The notes under the pieces: model-generated
Told to the model about the DNA's origin: nothing
The model's database searches: none
The model's input: only the letters and a program-made list of their open reading frames with translations
Source of the DNA: Onstottus_B arcticum
GTDB taxonomy: Bacteria > Acidobacteriota > Blastocatellia > UBA7656
Length of the DNA: 64,000 nucleotides
Assembly: GCA_038040485.1 (NCBI GenBank)
Contig: JBBPIE010000002.1
Coordinates: 124,001 to 188,000 of the forward strand
Direction: 5' to 3'
Made by a program: the position numbers and the translations under genes
Shown here: positions 33,475 to 42,075 of the stretch, one piece after another
Layout of the letters: every line of letters starts with the position of its first letter
How positions within the stretch are numbered: the stretch's first letter is position 1

Positions 33475-34134
33475 TTATGATCGCTGCGTTTGCAGCCACT
33501 CGTCAAAGGCGATAAGCGTCTGGAATTCGCCTTTCTCAGGCAGGCTTGTCAGAAACTCGGTGAGGATCTGGCTCGTCACCATAGGCAGCGCTCTGCTGGC
33601 GGGCACTTCCTCGTAGCGATCTTGCTCGAGGACGTGAATGGTCAGTCTTTGTTCGTCGAAGCGCCAAATCTCAGGCACGCCAAGCCCGGCATAGATTGAG
33701 AATTTGTCTCGCGAATCGTGATGCACGTCAATTTCGACTGCGACGTCAGGCGGCGGATCGATCTCAAAGTCGATATTGATCCGATGGCCAATCACATCTG
33801 CGGTCTGCACGTAAAAACATGCATCCGGCTCATTGCCCTTTTTCTTCTTGCGTTTTCTCATGGTCGCTGAGCCGAAGGAGAGAATGTTGATGCGAAGCCG
33901 AAGCCGAACAGCCGTGATCAAGGCTTCGAGAAAGCGCTCATATTTTTTGTGTTTGGAAGACAGAGTCATGACTTTCAGGGTTCCATCATCGAAGCTGATG
34001 CGCAGCCCGGAGGCTTCGCCGACTTGCTCGAGCAAGTCTTCGTACTCTTCCCAACCCACGTTTCGGAAGGTGATTACCGTATCTTCGGGCAACTGCGAAA
34101 CGATCTCGTAGTATTGAAGCGTCTGCGTGCTCAT
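33475..34134 (-). CDS. Uma2-family (DUF820) putative endonuclease
   Basis: A 219-residue protein of the Uma2 family, a PD-(D/E)xK-nuclease-fold family that is highly expanded in cyanobacteria and some Acidobacteriota. The core shows GLRISFDDGTLKVM, SSKHKKYERFLEALI (helix), DACFYVQ, DPPPDVAVEIDVHHDSRDK (candidate acidic active-site strand around residue 140) and YAGLGVPEIWRF. I chose the ATG at 34134 (MSTQTLQYYEI); the longer upstream frame runs through the heptamer palindrome. It lies alone between ADOP copies 4 and 5, on the opposite strand. No biological role is established for the family. Confidence 0.85.
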   Translation of the reverse strand: MSTQTLQYYEIVSQLPEDTVITFRNVGWEEYEDLLEQVGEASGLRISFDDGTLKVMTLSSKHKKYERFLEALITAVRLRLRINILSFGSATMRKRKKKKGNEPDACFYVQTADVIGHRINIDFEIDPPPDVAVEIDVHHDSRDKFSIYAGLGVPEIWRFDEQRLTIHVLEQDRYEEVPASRALPMVTSQILTEFLTSLPEKGEFQTLIAFDEWLQTQRS

Positions 34135-34223
34135 AAGAGTGTCGCGGCGATGGAGTTCGATCACGCTGATTCTACCTGCCGTGGCATGACCATACAAGCA
34201 GGAACTCGATAGCGGGTCAGCTC

Positions 34224-34326
34224 GATTTTGGATTTTAGATTTTAGATTTTGGATTTTAGATTTTGGATTAGGGGACCAAGGTGGCCGCCGCACAGAATCC
34301 AAAATCCAAAATCTAAAATCCAAAAT
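34224..34326. repeat. heptamer palindrome, GATTTTG type, copy 3
   Basis: Left arm 34224-34269, right arm 34296-34326, with complementary 7-nt units. An outer GGGTCAG/CTGACCC pair (34213-34220 and 34330-34336) extends the hairpin. It lies between the Uma2-family gene start and ADOP copy 5, so it would be in either leader. Confidence 0.88.
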
Positions 34327-34377
34327 GAACTGACCCACTACCAGAAACTCAGCAAACAAGACCGATGAGGTGACAAG

Positions 34378-36813
34378 ATGGAAGCACTCTGGCAGGACTT
34401 GAAGTACGGCGTTCGCATGCTTGCGAAGAGCCCGGGATTCACCGCAGTCGCTGTGATTGCTCTGGCGCTGGGCATCGGAGCCAACACGGCGATCTTCAGC
34501 GTGGTCAACGCGGTGCTGATTCGCTCGCTTCCCTTCCGGAGCCCCGATCAGTTGGTGATGGTCTGGGAGAACAACCGCCCGCGAAACCGGGCTCAGAATG
34601 TCATCTCGGCCGCCAACTTTCTCGACTGGCGAGATCAAAACACGGTCTTCGAACAGATGTGTGCGATCTTCGACAACCGAGCAAACCTCACCGGCGTGGA
34701 CGATCCGGAAGAAATTCCGACTCAGGTAGTCGAGGCAAACTTCTTCGATCTGCTCGGAGTCAACGTTTCGCTTGGCCGCGCCTTCGTTCCCGAAGAGGGC
34801 GTGGACGGACAGGACAACGTCGTCGTGATCAGCCAAAGCTTATGGAAGCGGCGCTTTGGTGGTGATCCCGGGTTGGTCGGAAAAGCGATCAAGCTCAACG
34901 GCCAGGACTTCACCGTGGTCGGAATCGCGCCGCTCGACTTTCAGTTTCTGATCAAGTCCGGCTCGCTGACCGGCAAACAGGCAGAGCTGTGGATGCCGCT
35001 GACGTTCAGTCCGAATTCGCGAGTTCGCCGCGGCCGTTTCATGTCGGCGGTAGCGAGGATCAAACCCGGAGTCGACCTCGCAGCGGCACAAGCCGAGATG
35101 GACGGAATCGCCGCAAACCTTGAAAAGCAGTATGTGGACTTCAACACCGGATGGGGCGTGAACCTCGTTCCCCTGCGAACGCAACTCGTCGGCCCGATTC
35201 GTCCGGCGTTGCTGGTGTTGCTGGGTGCGGTGGCGTTCGTCTTGCTGATCGCGTGCGCAAACGTCGCGAATCTTCTGCTTGCCCGGGCCGCGACGAGGCA
35301 GAGAGAGATCGCGATTCGAACGGCTCTTGGCGCAGGCCGATGGCGAGTCGTTCGTCAGTTGCTGACAGAAGCCACCGTGCTTGCAGGCTTGGGAGGGGCG
35401 CTCGGTCTGTTGCTCGCGTTGTGGGGTGTGGATCTGTTGCTCGCGCTGTCGCCGAAGGACTTGCTTGGCTTGCGAGACGTGGGACTCGACTATCGTGTGC
35501 TTGGTTTCACGTTTGCGGTATCGGTTCTGACAGGGGTGTTGTTTGGTCTCGTGCCGGCCCTCGAAGCTTCGCGACCCAATCTCAATGATTCGCTGAAAGA
35601 AGGCGGTCGTGGCGCAGTGACCGGCGGCCGCAGTCATCGCTTGCGCGACTTGTTTGTAGTTGCTGAGATCGCGTTAGCGCTGGTTCTGTTGATCGGGTCG
35701 GGATTGATGATCCGAAGCTTCGCCAGGTTGCAATCGGTCGATCCGGGGTTTGACGCGAAGAACCTTCTCACGGTCAAGCTTTCGCTTCCGCGTGCCAGAT
35801 ACGGCGAGGACCCGCAGTGCAAGGCTTTCTTCAAACAACTCACCGAACGCGTTGAGGCGTTGCCGGGAGTTCGTTCGGTGGGCACAGTAAGCTATCTGCC
35901 GATCACCGCTGGGGGCGCTGCGACCGGCTTCGTGATCGAGGGAAGGCCGCCGCTCCCACCCGGCCAACAACTGGTTGGCGACGTGCGCGTCGTTGACGGC
36001 GGTTACTTCCACACGATGGGCATTCCGTTGCTAAGTGGACGGACGTTCAGTGAGCGCGAGCTAACCGACGAATCTCACGTTGTGGTGATAAATGAGACGA
36101 TGGCGCGCGACCAGTTCCCTGGTGAAGACCCGATCGGCAAGCGCGTGACAATCAACATGAAAGACGTGAACGTACCCAGCGAAATCATCGGCGTAGTTCG
36201 TGATGCACGGTACGTCGGGTTGGACACCGCCGTGCGGCCGATGACCTACTGGCCATATCCGGAGCTGGTCTATTCGGGGATGACGCTTGTGGTGCGCACG
36301 GAAGGCGAGCCGCTCGGGCTTGCCGAGGCTGTGCGCCGCGAGGTGCTGGCGATCGATAAAGACCAGCCGATTGCAGACGTGCGGACGATGGAAGCGTGGG
36401 TCTCGGATTCGGTTTCAAAAACGCGGTTCAGCGCGATGCTGTTGGGTGTCTTCGCGAGCGTAGCTTTGTTGCTGGCGGCAGTTGGGATCTTTGGCGTTAT
36501 GTCTTACGCAGTATCGGAACGCACGCACGAGATCGGCGTTCGGATGGCGTTGGGCGCGCAGACATCCAACGTGCTGGCGCTTGTGGTGAAGCAAGGAATG
36601 CGGCTGGCGTTGGTTGGAGTCGGGATTGGATTAGGCGCGGCATTGGCGCTGACGCGAGTGATGGCGAGCTTGCTGTATGGAGTGAGCGCGACAGACCCGC
36701 TCACGTTTGCGGCGATTGCGGTGTTGCTCTCATCAGTGGCGCTGCTGGCTTGTTATCTTCCGGCTCGGCGCGCGGCTAAAGTCGATCCGATGATAGCTCT
36801 GAGATACGAGTGA
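34378..36813 (+). CDS. ADOP-family permease, copy 5
   Basis: An 811-residue permease starting ATG (MEALWQDLKYGVRML), with GAGGTGA upstream. FtsX block 1 VLLIACANVANLLLAR, block 2 GVMSYAVSERTHEIGVRMALGAQ, C-terminus KVDPMIALRYE (Ile instead of Val, the only copy with this change). The C-terminal about 80 residues match copies 2 and 3 closely, including TRVMASLLYGVSATDPLTF. Confidence 0.9.
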   Translation: MEALWQDLKYGVRMLAKSPGFTAVAVIALALGIGANTAIFSVVNAVLIRSLPFRSPDQLVMVWENNRPRNRAQNVISAANFLDWRDQNTVFEQMCAIFDNRANLTGVDDPEEIPTQVVEANFFDLLGVNVSLGRAFVPEEGVDGQDNVVVISQSLWKRRFGGDPGLVGKAIKLNGQDFTVVGIAPLDFQFLIKSGSLTGKQAELWMPLTFSPNSRVRRGRFMSAVARIKPGVDLAAAQAEMDGIAANLEKQYVDFNTGWGVNLVPLRTQLVGPIRPALLVLLGAVAFVLLIACANVANLLLARAATRQREIAIRTALGAGRWRVVRQLLTEATVLAGLGGALGLLLALWGVDLLLALSPKDLLGLRDVGLDYRVLGFTFAVSVLTGVLFGLVPALEASRPNLNDSLKEGGRGAVTGGRSHRLRDLFVVAEIALALVLLIGSGLMIRSFARLQSVDPGFDAKNLLTVKLSLPRARYGEDPQCKAFFKQLTERVEALPGVRSVGTVSYLPITAGGAATGFVIEGRPPLPPGQQLVGDVRVVDGGYFHTMGIPLLSGRTFSERELTDESHVVVINETMARDQFPGEDPIGKRVTINMKDVNVPSEIIGVVRDARYVGLDTAVRPMTYWPYPELVYSGMTLVVRTEGEPLGLAEAVRREVLAIDKDQPIADVRTMEAWVSDSVSKTRFSAMLLGVFASVALLLAAVGIFGVMSYAVSERTHEIGVRMALGAQTSNVLALVVKQGMRLALVGVGIGLGAALALTRVMASLLYGVSATDPLTFAAIAVLLSSVALLACYLPARRAAKVDPMIALRYE

Positions 36814-36816
36814 AGC

Positions 36817-36904
36817 GATTTTGGATTTTGGATTTTAGATTTTGGATTGTCGGACGGAGTACTCAATGCGTCAATCCAAAATCCAAAATCTAAAATCCAA
36901 AATC
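36817..36904. repeat. heptamer palindrome, GATTTTG type, copy 4
   Basis: Left arm 36817-36848, right arm 36873-36904, loop 24 nt. It starts 4 nt after the stop of ADOP copy 5 and ends just before the GGGGGTGACC ribosome-binding site of copy 6. Confidence 0.88.
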
Positions 36905-36921
36905 CCGCCGGGGGGTGACCG

Positions 36922-39351
36922 ATGGAGACTTTCCTTCAAGACCTTCGATACGGACTTCGGCTGCTGCTCAAACATAAAGGCTTCACTGCCGTCGCGGTAC
37001 TTGCTCTCGCGCTGGGTATCAGCGCGAACACCGCCATCTTCAGCGTCGTGAACGCCATCTTGCTTTCACCCCTTCCTTACAAAGACCCCGGGCGGTTGGT
37101 CGTACCGGTTTCAGTCAGTGTTGCGCGCGGTTGGGATCGCGCGAGCATCACGTACGCTGATTATCTCGACTGGAGGAATGAGACCGGTGTCTTCGAGAAC
37201 GTCGCCGTGTTCAGCTCGCAAACCGCCGATCTAGCGGGCGGCGGCGAGCCCGAACGAATCGACGTCGCCGGAGTCGCGGAAGAGTACTTCGCGGTGATGG
37301 GGGTCGAACCCCTGATCGGGCGAACGTTTTCGGCTGATGAGTTCAAGCCTAATTCCACGCGCACGCTGGTGATAAGTTACCGGCTCTGGCAGCGCAAGTT
37401 CGGTGGTGATCCGGGGGTGCTCGAGCAGACGGTTTTTCTCAACGGCCGCCCGTATCCGGTAGTCGGAGTGATGCCAAAAGACTCCCAGTGGCCCGACGAC
37501 TTCGACGTCTGGGCGCCGATGGCCGTAGGACCAAATCCAGGCCCCGACCTGTTGCGACGCGACAACATGATCTTCAGAGCCGTTGCCCGCTTGAAGCCCG
37601 GCGTTTCAATAAAGCAAGCCTCAGCCGCGATGGCAACCATCGCGCAGCGCCTGGAGCAAGAGTTTCCGGAATCGCGCAAAGGGATAACCAACCGAGCGGT
37701 ACCGCTCCGCGAGTACATTGTTGGCGATCAGCTTCAGCTCGCGTTGATGGTACTGCTTGCGGCAGTCGGGTTTGTTCTTTTGATCGCGTGTGTAAATGTG
37801 GCGAATCTGCTGCTGGCTCGCGCGGCAACGCGAGAGCGCGAAATCGCCATCCGAGTGGCCCTCGGCTCGGGACGGCTTCGGCTCGTCCGCCAACTTCTGA
37901 CCGAATCGGTGATGCTCGCGCTCATCGGTGGCGGAGCCGGACTACTTCTGGCGTTCTGGGGAGTCGACCTGCTGACCGCGATTGCACCGCCGGACGTTCC
38001 AAGGCTCGCTGAAATAAAGATCGATCTCCGGGTTCTCGCATTCACCATAGTCACGTCGGTTGTCACGGCTGTCGTGTTTGGTTTGATACCGGCGCTTCAC
38101 GCTTCGAAGATCAACCTGAACGAATCGCTTAAGGAAGGTGGCCGGAGTTCCAGCGAAGGCGCGCGCGGCGGCCGCATCCGAAGCGCGCTGGTTGTGTCGG
38201 AAGTGGTCCTGTCGCTTGTGCTGCTTGCGGGCGCCGGTCTGATGGTCAGAAGCTTCTCGCGGCTTCAACAGGTCGATCCCGGCTTCAACACAAACAACCT
38301 CGTGACGATGAGCATCAACTGCCCAAGCAAGAGGTACCCTGATGACGCGAAGACCATCGCCTTCTACAAGAATGTGGCCGAACGTGTTGCGGCTTCGCCG
38401 GGGGTTGAATCGGCTGCATTCAGTTCCGCGGTGCCGCTTGGCGGAGGCGGCTTCTACCTCGGGCGCGTGTTTGTGATCGAAGGTCACCCCGAACCGCCCG
38501 CCGAACCGGACAATCCGGCTCAATGGAATGTGATGGGCCCGGGCTACTTCGAGACGACGGGGATAAGACTTCTCGAGGGCAGAAGCTTCGACGAGCGAGA
38601 CGCTGCAGACAGCAACAAGGTGATCATCATAAACGAGACGCTCGCGAAGAATGCGTTTCCAAATGAAGATCCGCTCGGCAAACGCATAAGATCGTGGCGA
38701 GATGAGAACCTGCTGCGCGAGATCGTCGGAGTCGTGCAGGACGTGAGGTACTACGGGCGGGATGACGAGCTTCGAGGGCTGGTCTACGTGCCGCACACGC
38801 AGAATCCGTGGCGCTCGATGGTGTTGAGCGTTCGCACGACTGGCGATCCGGCCTCGATGATTGCATCGATTCGCGACCAGGTATGGTCGGTGGATAAGGA
38901 TCTGGCCGTCGCAACCCCAAGAACCATGACTGAGACGCTGGCTCGCTCGGTGGCTCCTCAGCGATTCAGCATGACGCTGCTTGCCGTTTTCGCTGCGATA
39001 GCGATGGTGCTTGCGACGCTGGGAGTTTACAGCGTCTTGTCCTACACGGTTGCGCAGCGGTCGCACGAGCTTGGCGTGCGCATGGCGTTAGGCGCGCGCG
39101 CGGGTGATGTCATGAGACTCGTCCTTATGCAGGGTATGAAGCTGACCTTGATAGGCACTGGCATCGGGCTGGCGGCGGCGTTTGCGGTGACACGACTGAT
39201 GAAGACATTGCTGTATGAAGTCGCCGCAACTGACCCGGTAACATTCGCAGTGGTACCTGTGTTGCTTTTGGCGGCCGGCCTGGCGGCTTGCCTTATACCC
39301 GCCCGCCGCGCCACGAAGATCGATCCGATGGTGGCGCTGAGATATGAATGA
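36922..39351 (+). CDS. ADOP-family permease, copy 6
   Basis: An 809-residue permease starting ATG (METFLQDLRYGLRLLLKH). The sequence is more diverged: block 1 VLLIACVNVANLLLAR, block 2 SVLSYTVAQRSHELGVRMALGA, and the C-terminal helices (TRLMKTLLYEVAATDPVTF) differ from copies 2, 3 and 5. C-terminus KIDPMVALRYE. The periplasmic domain 2 lacks the usual LPRxRY motif and has INCPSKRYPDD instead. Confidence 0.9.
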   Translation: METFLQDLRYGLRLLLKHKGFTAVAVLALALGISANTAIFSVVNAILLSPLPYKDPGRLVVPVSVSVARGWDRASITYADYLDWRNETGVFENVAVFSSQTADLAGGGEPERIDVAGVAEEYFAVMGVEPLIGRTFSADEFKPNSTRTLVISYRLWQRKFGGDPGVLEQTVFLNGRPYPVVGVMPKDSQWPDDFDVWAPMAVGPNPGPDLLRRDNMIFRAVARLKPGVSIKQASAAMATIAQRLEQEFPESRKGITNRAVPLREYIVGDQLQLALMVLLAAVGFVLLIACVNVANLLLARAATREREIAIRVALGSGRLRLVRQLLTESVMLALIGGGAGLLLAFWGVDLLTAIAPPDVPRLAEIKIDLRVLAFTIVTSVVTAVVFGLIPALHASKINLNESLKEGGRSSSEGARGGRIRSALVVSEVVLSLVLLAGAGLMVRSFSRLQQVDPGFNTNNLVTMSINCPSKRYPDDAKTIAFYKNVAERVAASPGVESAAFSSAVPLGGGGFYLGRVFVIEGHPEPPAEPDNPAQWNVMGPGYFETTGIRLLEGRSFDERDAADSNKVIIINETLAKNAFPNEDPLGKRIRSWRDENLLREIVGVVQDVRYYGRDDELRGLVYVPHTQNPWRSMVLSVRTTGDPASMIASIRDQVWSVDKDLAVATPRTMTETLARSVAPQRFSMTLLAVFAAIAMVLATLGVYSVLSYTVAQRSHELGVRMALGARAGDVMRLVLMQGMKLTLIGTGIGLAAAFAVTRLMKTLLYEVAATDPVTFAVVPVLLLAAGLAACLIPARRATKIDPMVALRYE

Positions 39352-39355
39352 GAGG

Positions 39356-39459
39356 AATTGCGGATTGCGGATTTCGGATTTCGGATTTGAGCGGGACATT
39401 TGCGGTTTGCTCGATTCCACAATCCACAATCCGCAATCCGAAATCCGCAATCCGCAATT
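39356..39459. repeat. heptamer palindrome, GCGGATT type, copy 2
   Basis: Left arm 39356-39387 (GCGGATT/TCGGATT units), right arm 39414-39459 with complementary AATCCGC/AATCCAC units. It lies between ADOP copies 6 and 7. Confidence 0.88.
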
Positions 39460-39472
39460 GAAAGGGTGACTC

Positions 39473-41974
39473 ATGGAAACTCTTATCCAAGACTTGCGCT
39501 ACGGGATACGAATGATGTTCAAGAACCGCAGCTTCACCGTCGTTGCGATAGTGACGCTGGCGCTCGGCATCGGCGCGAATACCGCTATCTTCAGCGTCGT
39601 CGATGCGGTGTTGCTGCGTTCGGTTCCCTACCCCGAAGCCGGCCGGCTGGTGATGCTCTGGTCCACGATGCAGTCCCAGGGCGTGCCGACCTCGGGTAGC
39701 GCGCTGCCCGATTATCGCGAATGGCGCGATCAGAATCAGGTCTTCGACGGTTTGGGTGGCTTCTACTACGGCGACTTCAACCTGTCGGGCGAGAACCGCG
39801 ATCCCGAGCGAGTGCAAGGCGCTTTCGTGACTCCGAATTTCTTTTCAGTGCTGGGGGTGGCGCCCGCTATCGGGCGCGGGTTCCTTCCCGAAGAAGAACA
39901 GTTCGGCCGCCATCGCGTAGTGCTGCTCAGCTACGGGCTATGGCAGAGACGTTTTGGCGCGAACCCTGAGATCGTCGGCCGCGCGATCGATCTGAGCGGC
40001 GAGCCTTATACCGTCGCCGGCGTGATGCCTCAAGGCATGCCTTTTCTGGACAACACTCCTCAAGTCGAGCTCTGGCGGCCGATCTCATTCGCGCCCGGCG
40101 ACAACATGGACTCGCGCAACAATCATTTCGTTTATTTGATCGGCCGGCTCAAACCCGGAGTGAGAGTCGAGCAGGCGCAGGCCGACCTAGCGGCGATCGC
40201 GCAAAACATCGAAGCGGCTCACCCGGAAAACACTGGAGTTGGCGCGCAGGTCGTGCCGCTTGGAGAACAGCTTGCAGGCGACACGCGCACGGGGCTGCTG
40301 GTGCTGCTGGGCGCGGTCGGCTTTGTGTTGCTAGTCGCGTGCGTGAACGTAGCAAATCTGCTGCTGGCGCGCGCTGCGTCCCGCGAGAAAGAACTCGCGA
40401 TTCGCACGAGCCTTGGCGCCAGCCGCGGCCGGCTGGTTCGCCAACTGATGCTCGAAAGCTTTCCGCTTGGGTTGATAGGGGGAGGCGCCGGGCTGCTGCT
40501 GGCGATGTGGGGCATTGACGCGATCGTCTCGGTGCTCCCGCCGACGCTGCCGCGCTACAACACTATAGGGATCGACAGTCACGTGCTCGTGTTCACGTTG
40601 GGCGTGTCATTGCTTACGATCAGCATCTTCGGACTGCTGCCCGCGTTTCAAGCTACGAGATCCGACGTGCGCGAGGCGTTGAGCGACAGCGGACGCAGCG
40701 TGACCGTCGGCCGAAGGCGGAGTCGTCTGCGCGGGATGCTGGTCGCGTCCGAGATTGCTCTCGCGCTCGTGCTGTTGATTGGCGCGGGGCTGATGGCGCA
40801 GAGCTTTCTGAAGCTGCGAAGCGTTGATGCGGGCTTCTCGCCAAAGAACGTGGTGACGATGCGAATCCCGCTGCCCGAATCCAGGTATCCGGTGCCCCTC
40901 ACGATCACTTCGCCGCCGCCGGTTGCGATCAACTTCTACGAGCAGCTTCTCGCTCGAGTCGCGGCGCTGCCGGGGGTCGAATCGGCGGGACTGAGCACGG
41001 TGCTGCCGCTCGGCGCGGGCAGCGGCTGGGGAAAGTTCTATAGCGTGGAAGGCCGTCCGGCGCCTTCTTCGCTCGATCAGGTTCCGCTTGTTCGCTTCGC
41101 GCTAACCAGTCCCGACTATCTCGGAGCGATGGGAATCGCATTGCGCAAAGGCCGCGCGTTCACCGAATACGATACAGCGGATTCGCAGCAGGTTGCGATC
41201 ATCAACGAGACGCTGGCTCGCCGCTCCTTCGAGGATGAAGACCCGATTGGCAAGACCATCTGGATGGGACCGCCTGAAGCGCTTCTGCCACCGGAAGCTC
41301 TGGGGCCGGAGAATCGCTTTGTCCGGCGCACCATCGTGGGCGTCGTCGCCGATGTGAAAGGTTCGAGCCTCGAGAAAAGCTCGAACCCGGAAGTGCTCGC
41401 GCCCTACCTCCAGAACAGGGGTGAAGGCTGGAGCAATGCGTTGATGCTGGCGGTGCGCACGGCGACGTCTTCGCAAAGCGCGATAGCAGCCATCCGCGAA
41501 GAAGTGCGCGCACTTGATCCCGATCAGCCCATCACCAACGTAGCAACTATGGAAGAGCGGTTGAGCCAGTCGTTGTCGCAGCCTCGGTTCAGCACATTGC
41601 TGCTCGGGCTGTTTGCATTCGTCGCGTTGTTGCTCGCGGCGGTCGGGATCTTCGGCGTGATGTCTTATGTAGTGACGCAACGAACGCACGAGATCGGCAT
41701 CCGAATGGCACTAGGAGCGCAACGACTCGACGTGCTGAAGCTTGTCGTCGGGCACGGAATGCGACTGACGCTGATCGGCCTGGCGATCGGGCTTGCAGCG
41801 TCGTTCGTACTGACGCGCCTGATGACGAGTTTGTTGTTCGGAGTGAGCGCAACCGACCCGCTGACGTTTGCGGCGATCTCGCTGGTGCTCGCAGGCGTGG
41901 GGCTGGCGGCTTGTTACTTGCCGGCTCGCCGCGCCACGAAGGTCGATCCGATGGTGGCGCTGAGATACGAATGA
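39473..41974 (+). CDS. ADOP-family permease, copy 7
   Basis: The longest copy (833 residues), ATG start (METLIQDLRYGIRMM) with AAAGGGTGA upstream. Two insertions in periplasmic domain 2 account for the length: a Pro-rich ITSPPPVAINF stretch near 475 and an imperfect repeat PPEALLPPEALGPE near 600. Block 1 VLLVACVNVANLLLAR, block 2 GVMSYVVTQRTHEIGIRMALGAQ, C-terminus KVDPMVALRYE. Confidence 0.9.
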   Translation: METLIQDLRYGIRMMFKNRSFTVVAIVTLALGIGANTAIFSVVDAVLLRSVPYPEAGRLVMLWSTMQSQGVPTSGSALPDYREWRDQNQVFDGLGGFYYGDFNLSGENRDPERVQGAFVTPNFFSVLGVAPAIGRGFLPEEEQFGRHRVVLLSYGLWQRRFGANPEIVGRAIDLSGEPYTVAGVMPQGMPFLDNTPQVELWRPISFAPGDNMDSRNNHFVYLIGRLKPGVRVEQAQADLAAIAQNIEAAHPENTGVGAQVVPLGEQLAGDTRTGLLVLLGAVGFVLLVACVNVANLLLARAASREKELAIRTSLGASRGRLVRQLMLESFPLGLIGGGAGLLLAMWGIDAIVSVLPPTLPRYNTIGIDSHVLVFTLGVSLLTISIFGLLPAFQATRSDVREALSDSGRSVTVGRRRSRLRGMLVASEIALALVLLIGAGLMAQSFLKLRSVDAGFSPKNVVTMRIPLPESRYPVPLTITSPPPVAINFYEQLLARVAALPGVESAGLSTVLPLGAGSGWGKFYSVEGRPAPSSLDQVPLVRFALTSPDYLGAMGIALRKGRAFTEYDTADSQQVAIINETLARRSFEDEDPIGKTIWMGPPEALLPPEALGPENRFVRRTIVGVVADVKGSSLEKSSNPEVLAPYLQNRGEGWSNALMLAVRTATSSQSAIAAIREEVRALDPDQPITNVATMEERLSQSLSQPRFSTLLLGLFAFVALLLAAVGIFGVMSYVVTQRTHEIGIRMALGAQRLDVLKLVVGHGMRLTLIGLAIGLAASFVLTRLMTSLLFGVSATDPLTFAAISLVLAGVGLAACYLPARRATKVDPMVALRYE

Positions 41975-41977
41975 GAG

Positions 41978-42059
41978 GAATTGCGGATTTCGGATTTCGG
42001 ATTGCGGATTGCAAGTTGCCGTTCTCAATCCGCAATCCGAAATCCGCAATCCGCAATTC
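41978..42059. repeat. heptamer palindrome, GCGGATT type, copy 3
   Basis: Left arm 41978-42010, right arm 42027-42059, with the smallest loop of the series. It lies between ADOP copies 7 and 8 and starts 4 nt after the stop. Confidence 0.88.
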
Positions 42060-42075
42060 GGTAGGGGGGTGATTG

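Noticed and set aside
34135..34836. Long N-terminal extension of the Uma2-family frame
   Set aside because: It reads through the heptamer palindrome and the antisense strand of ADOP copy 5.
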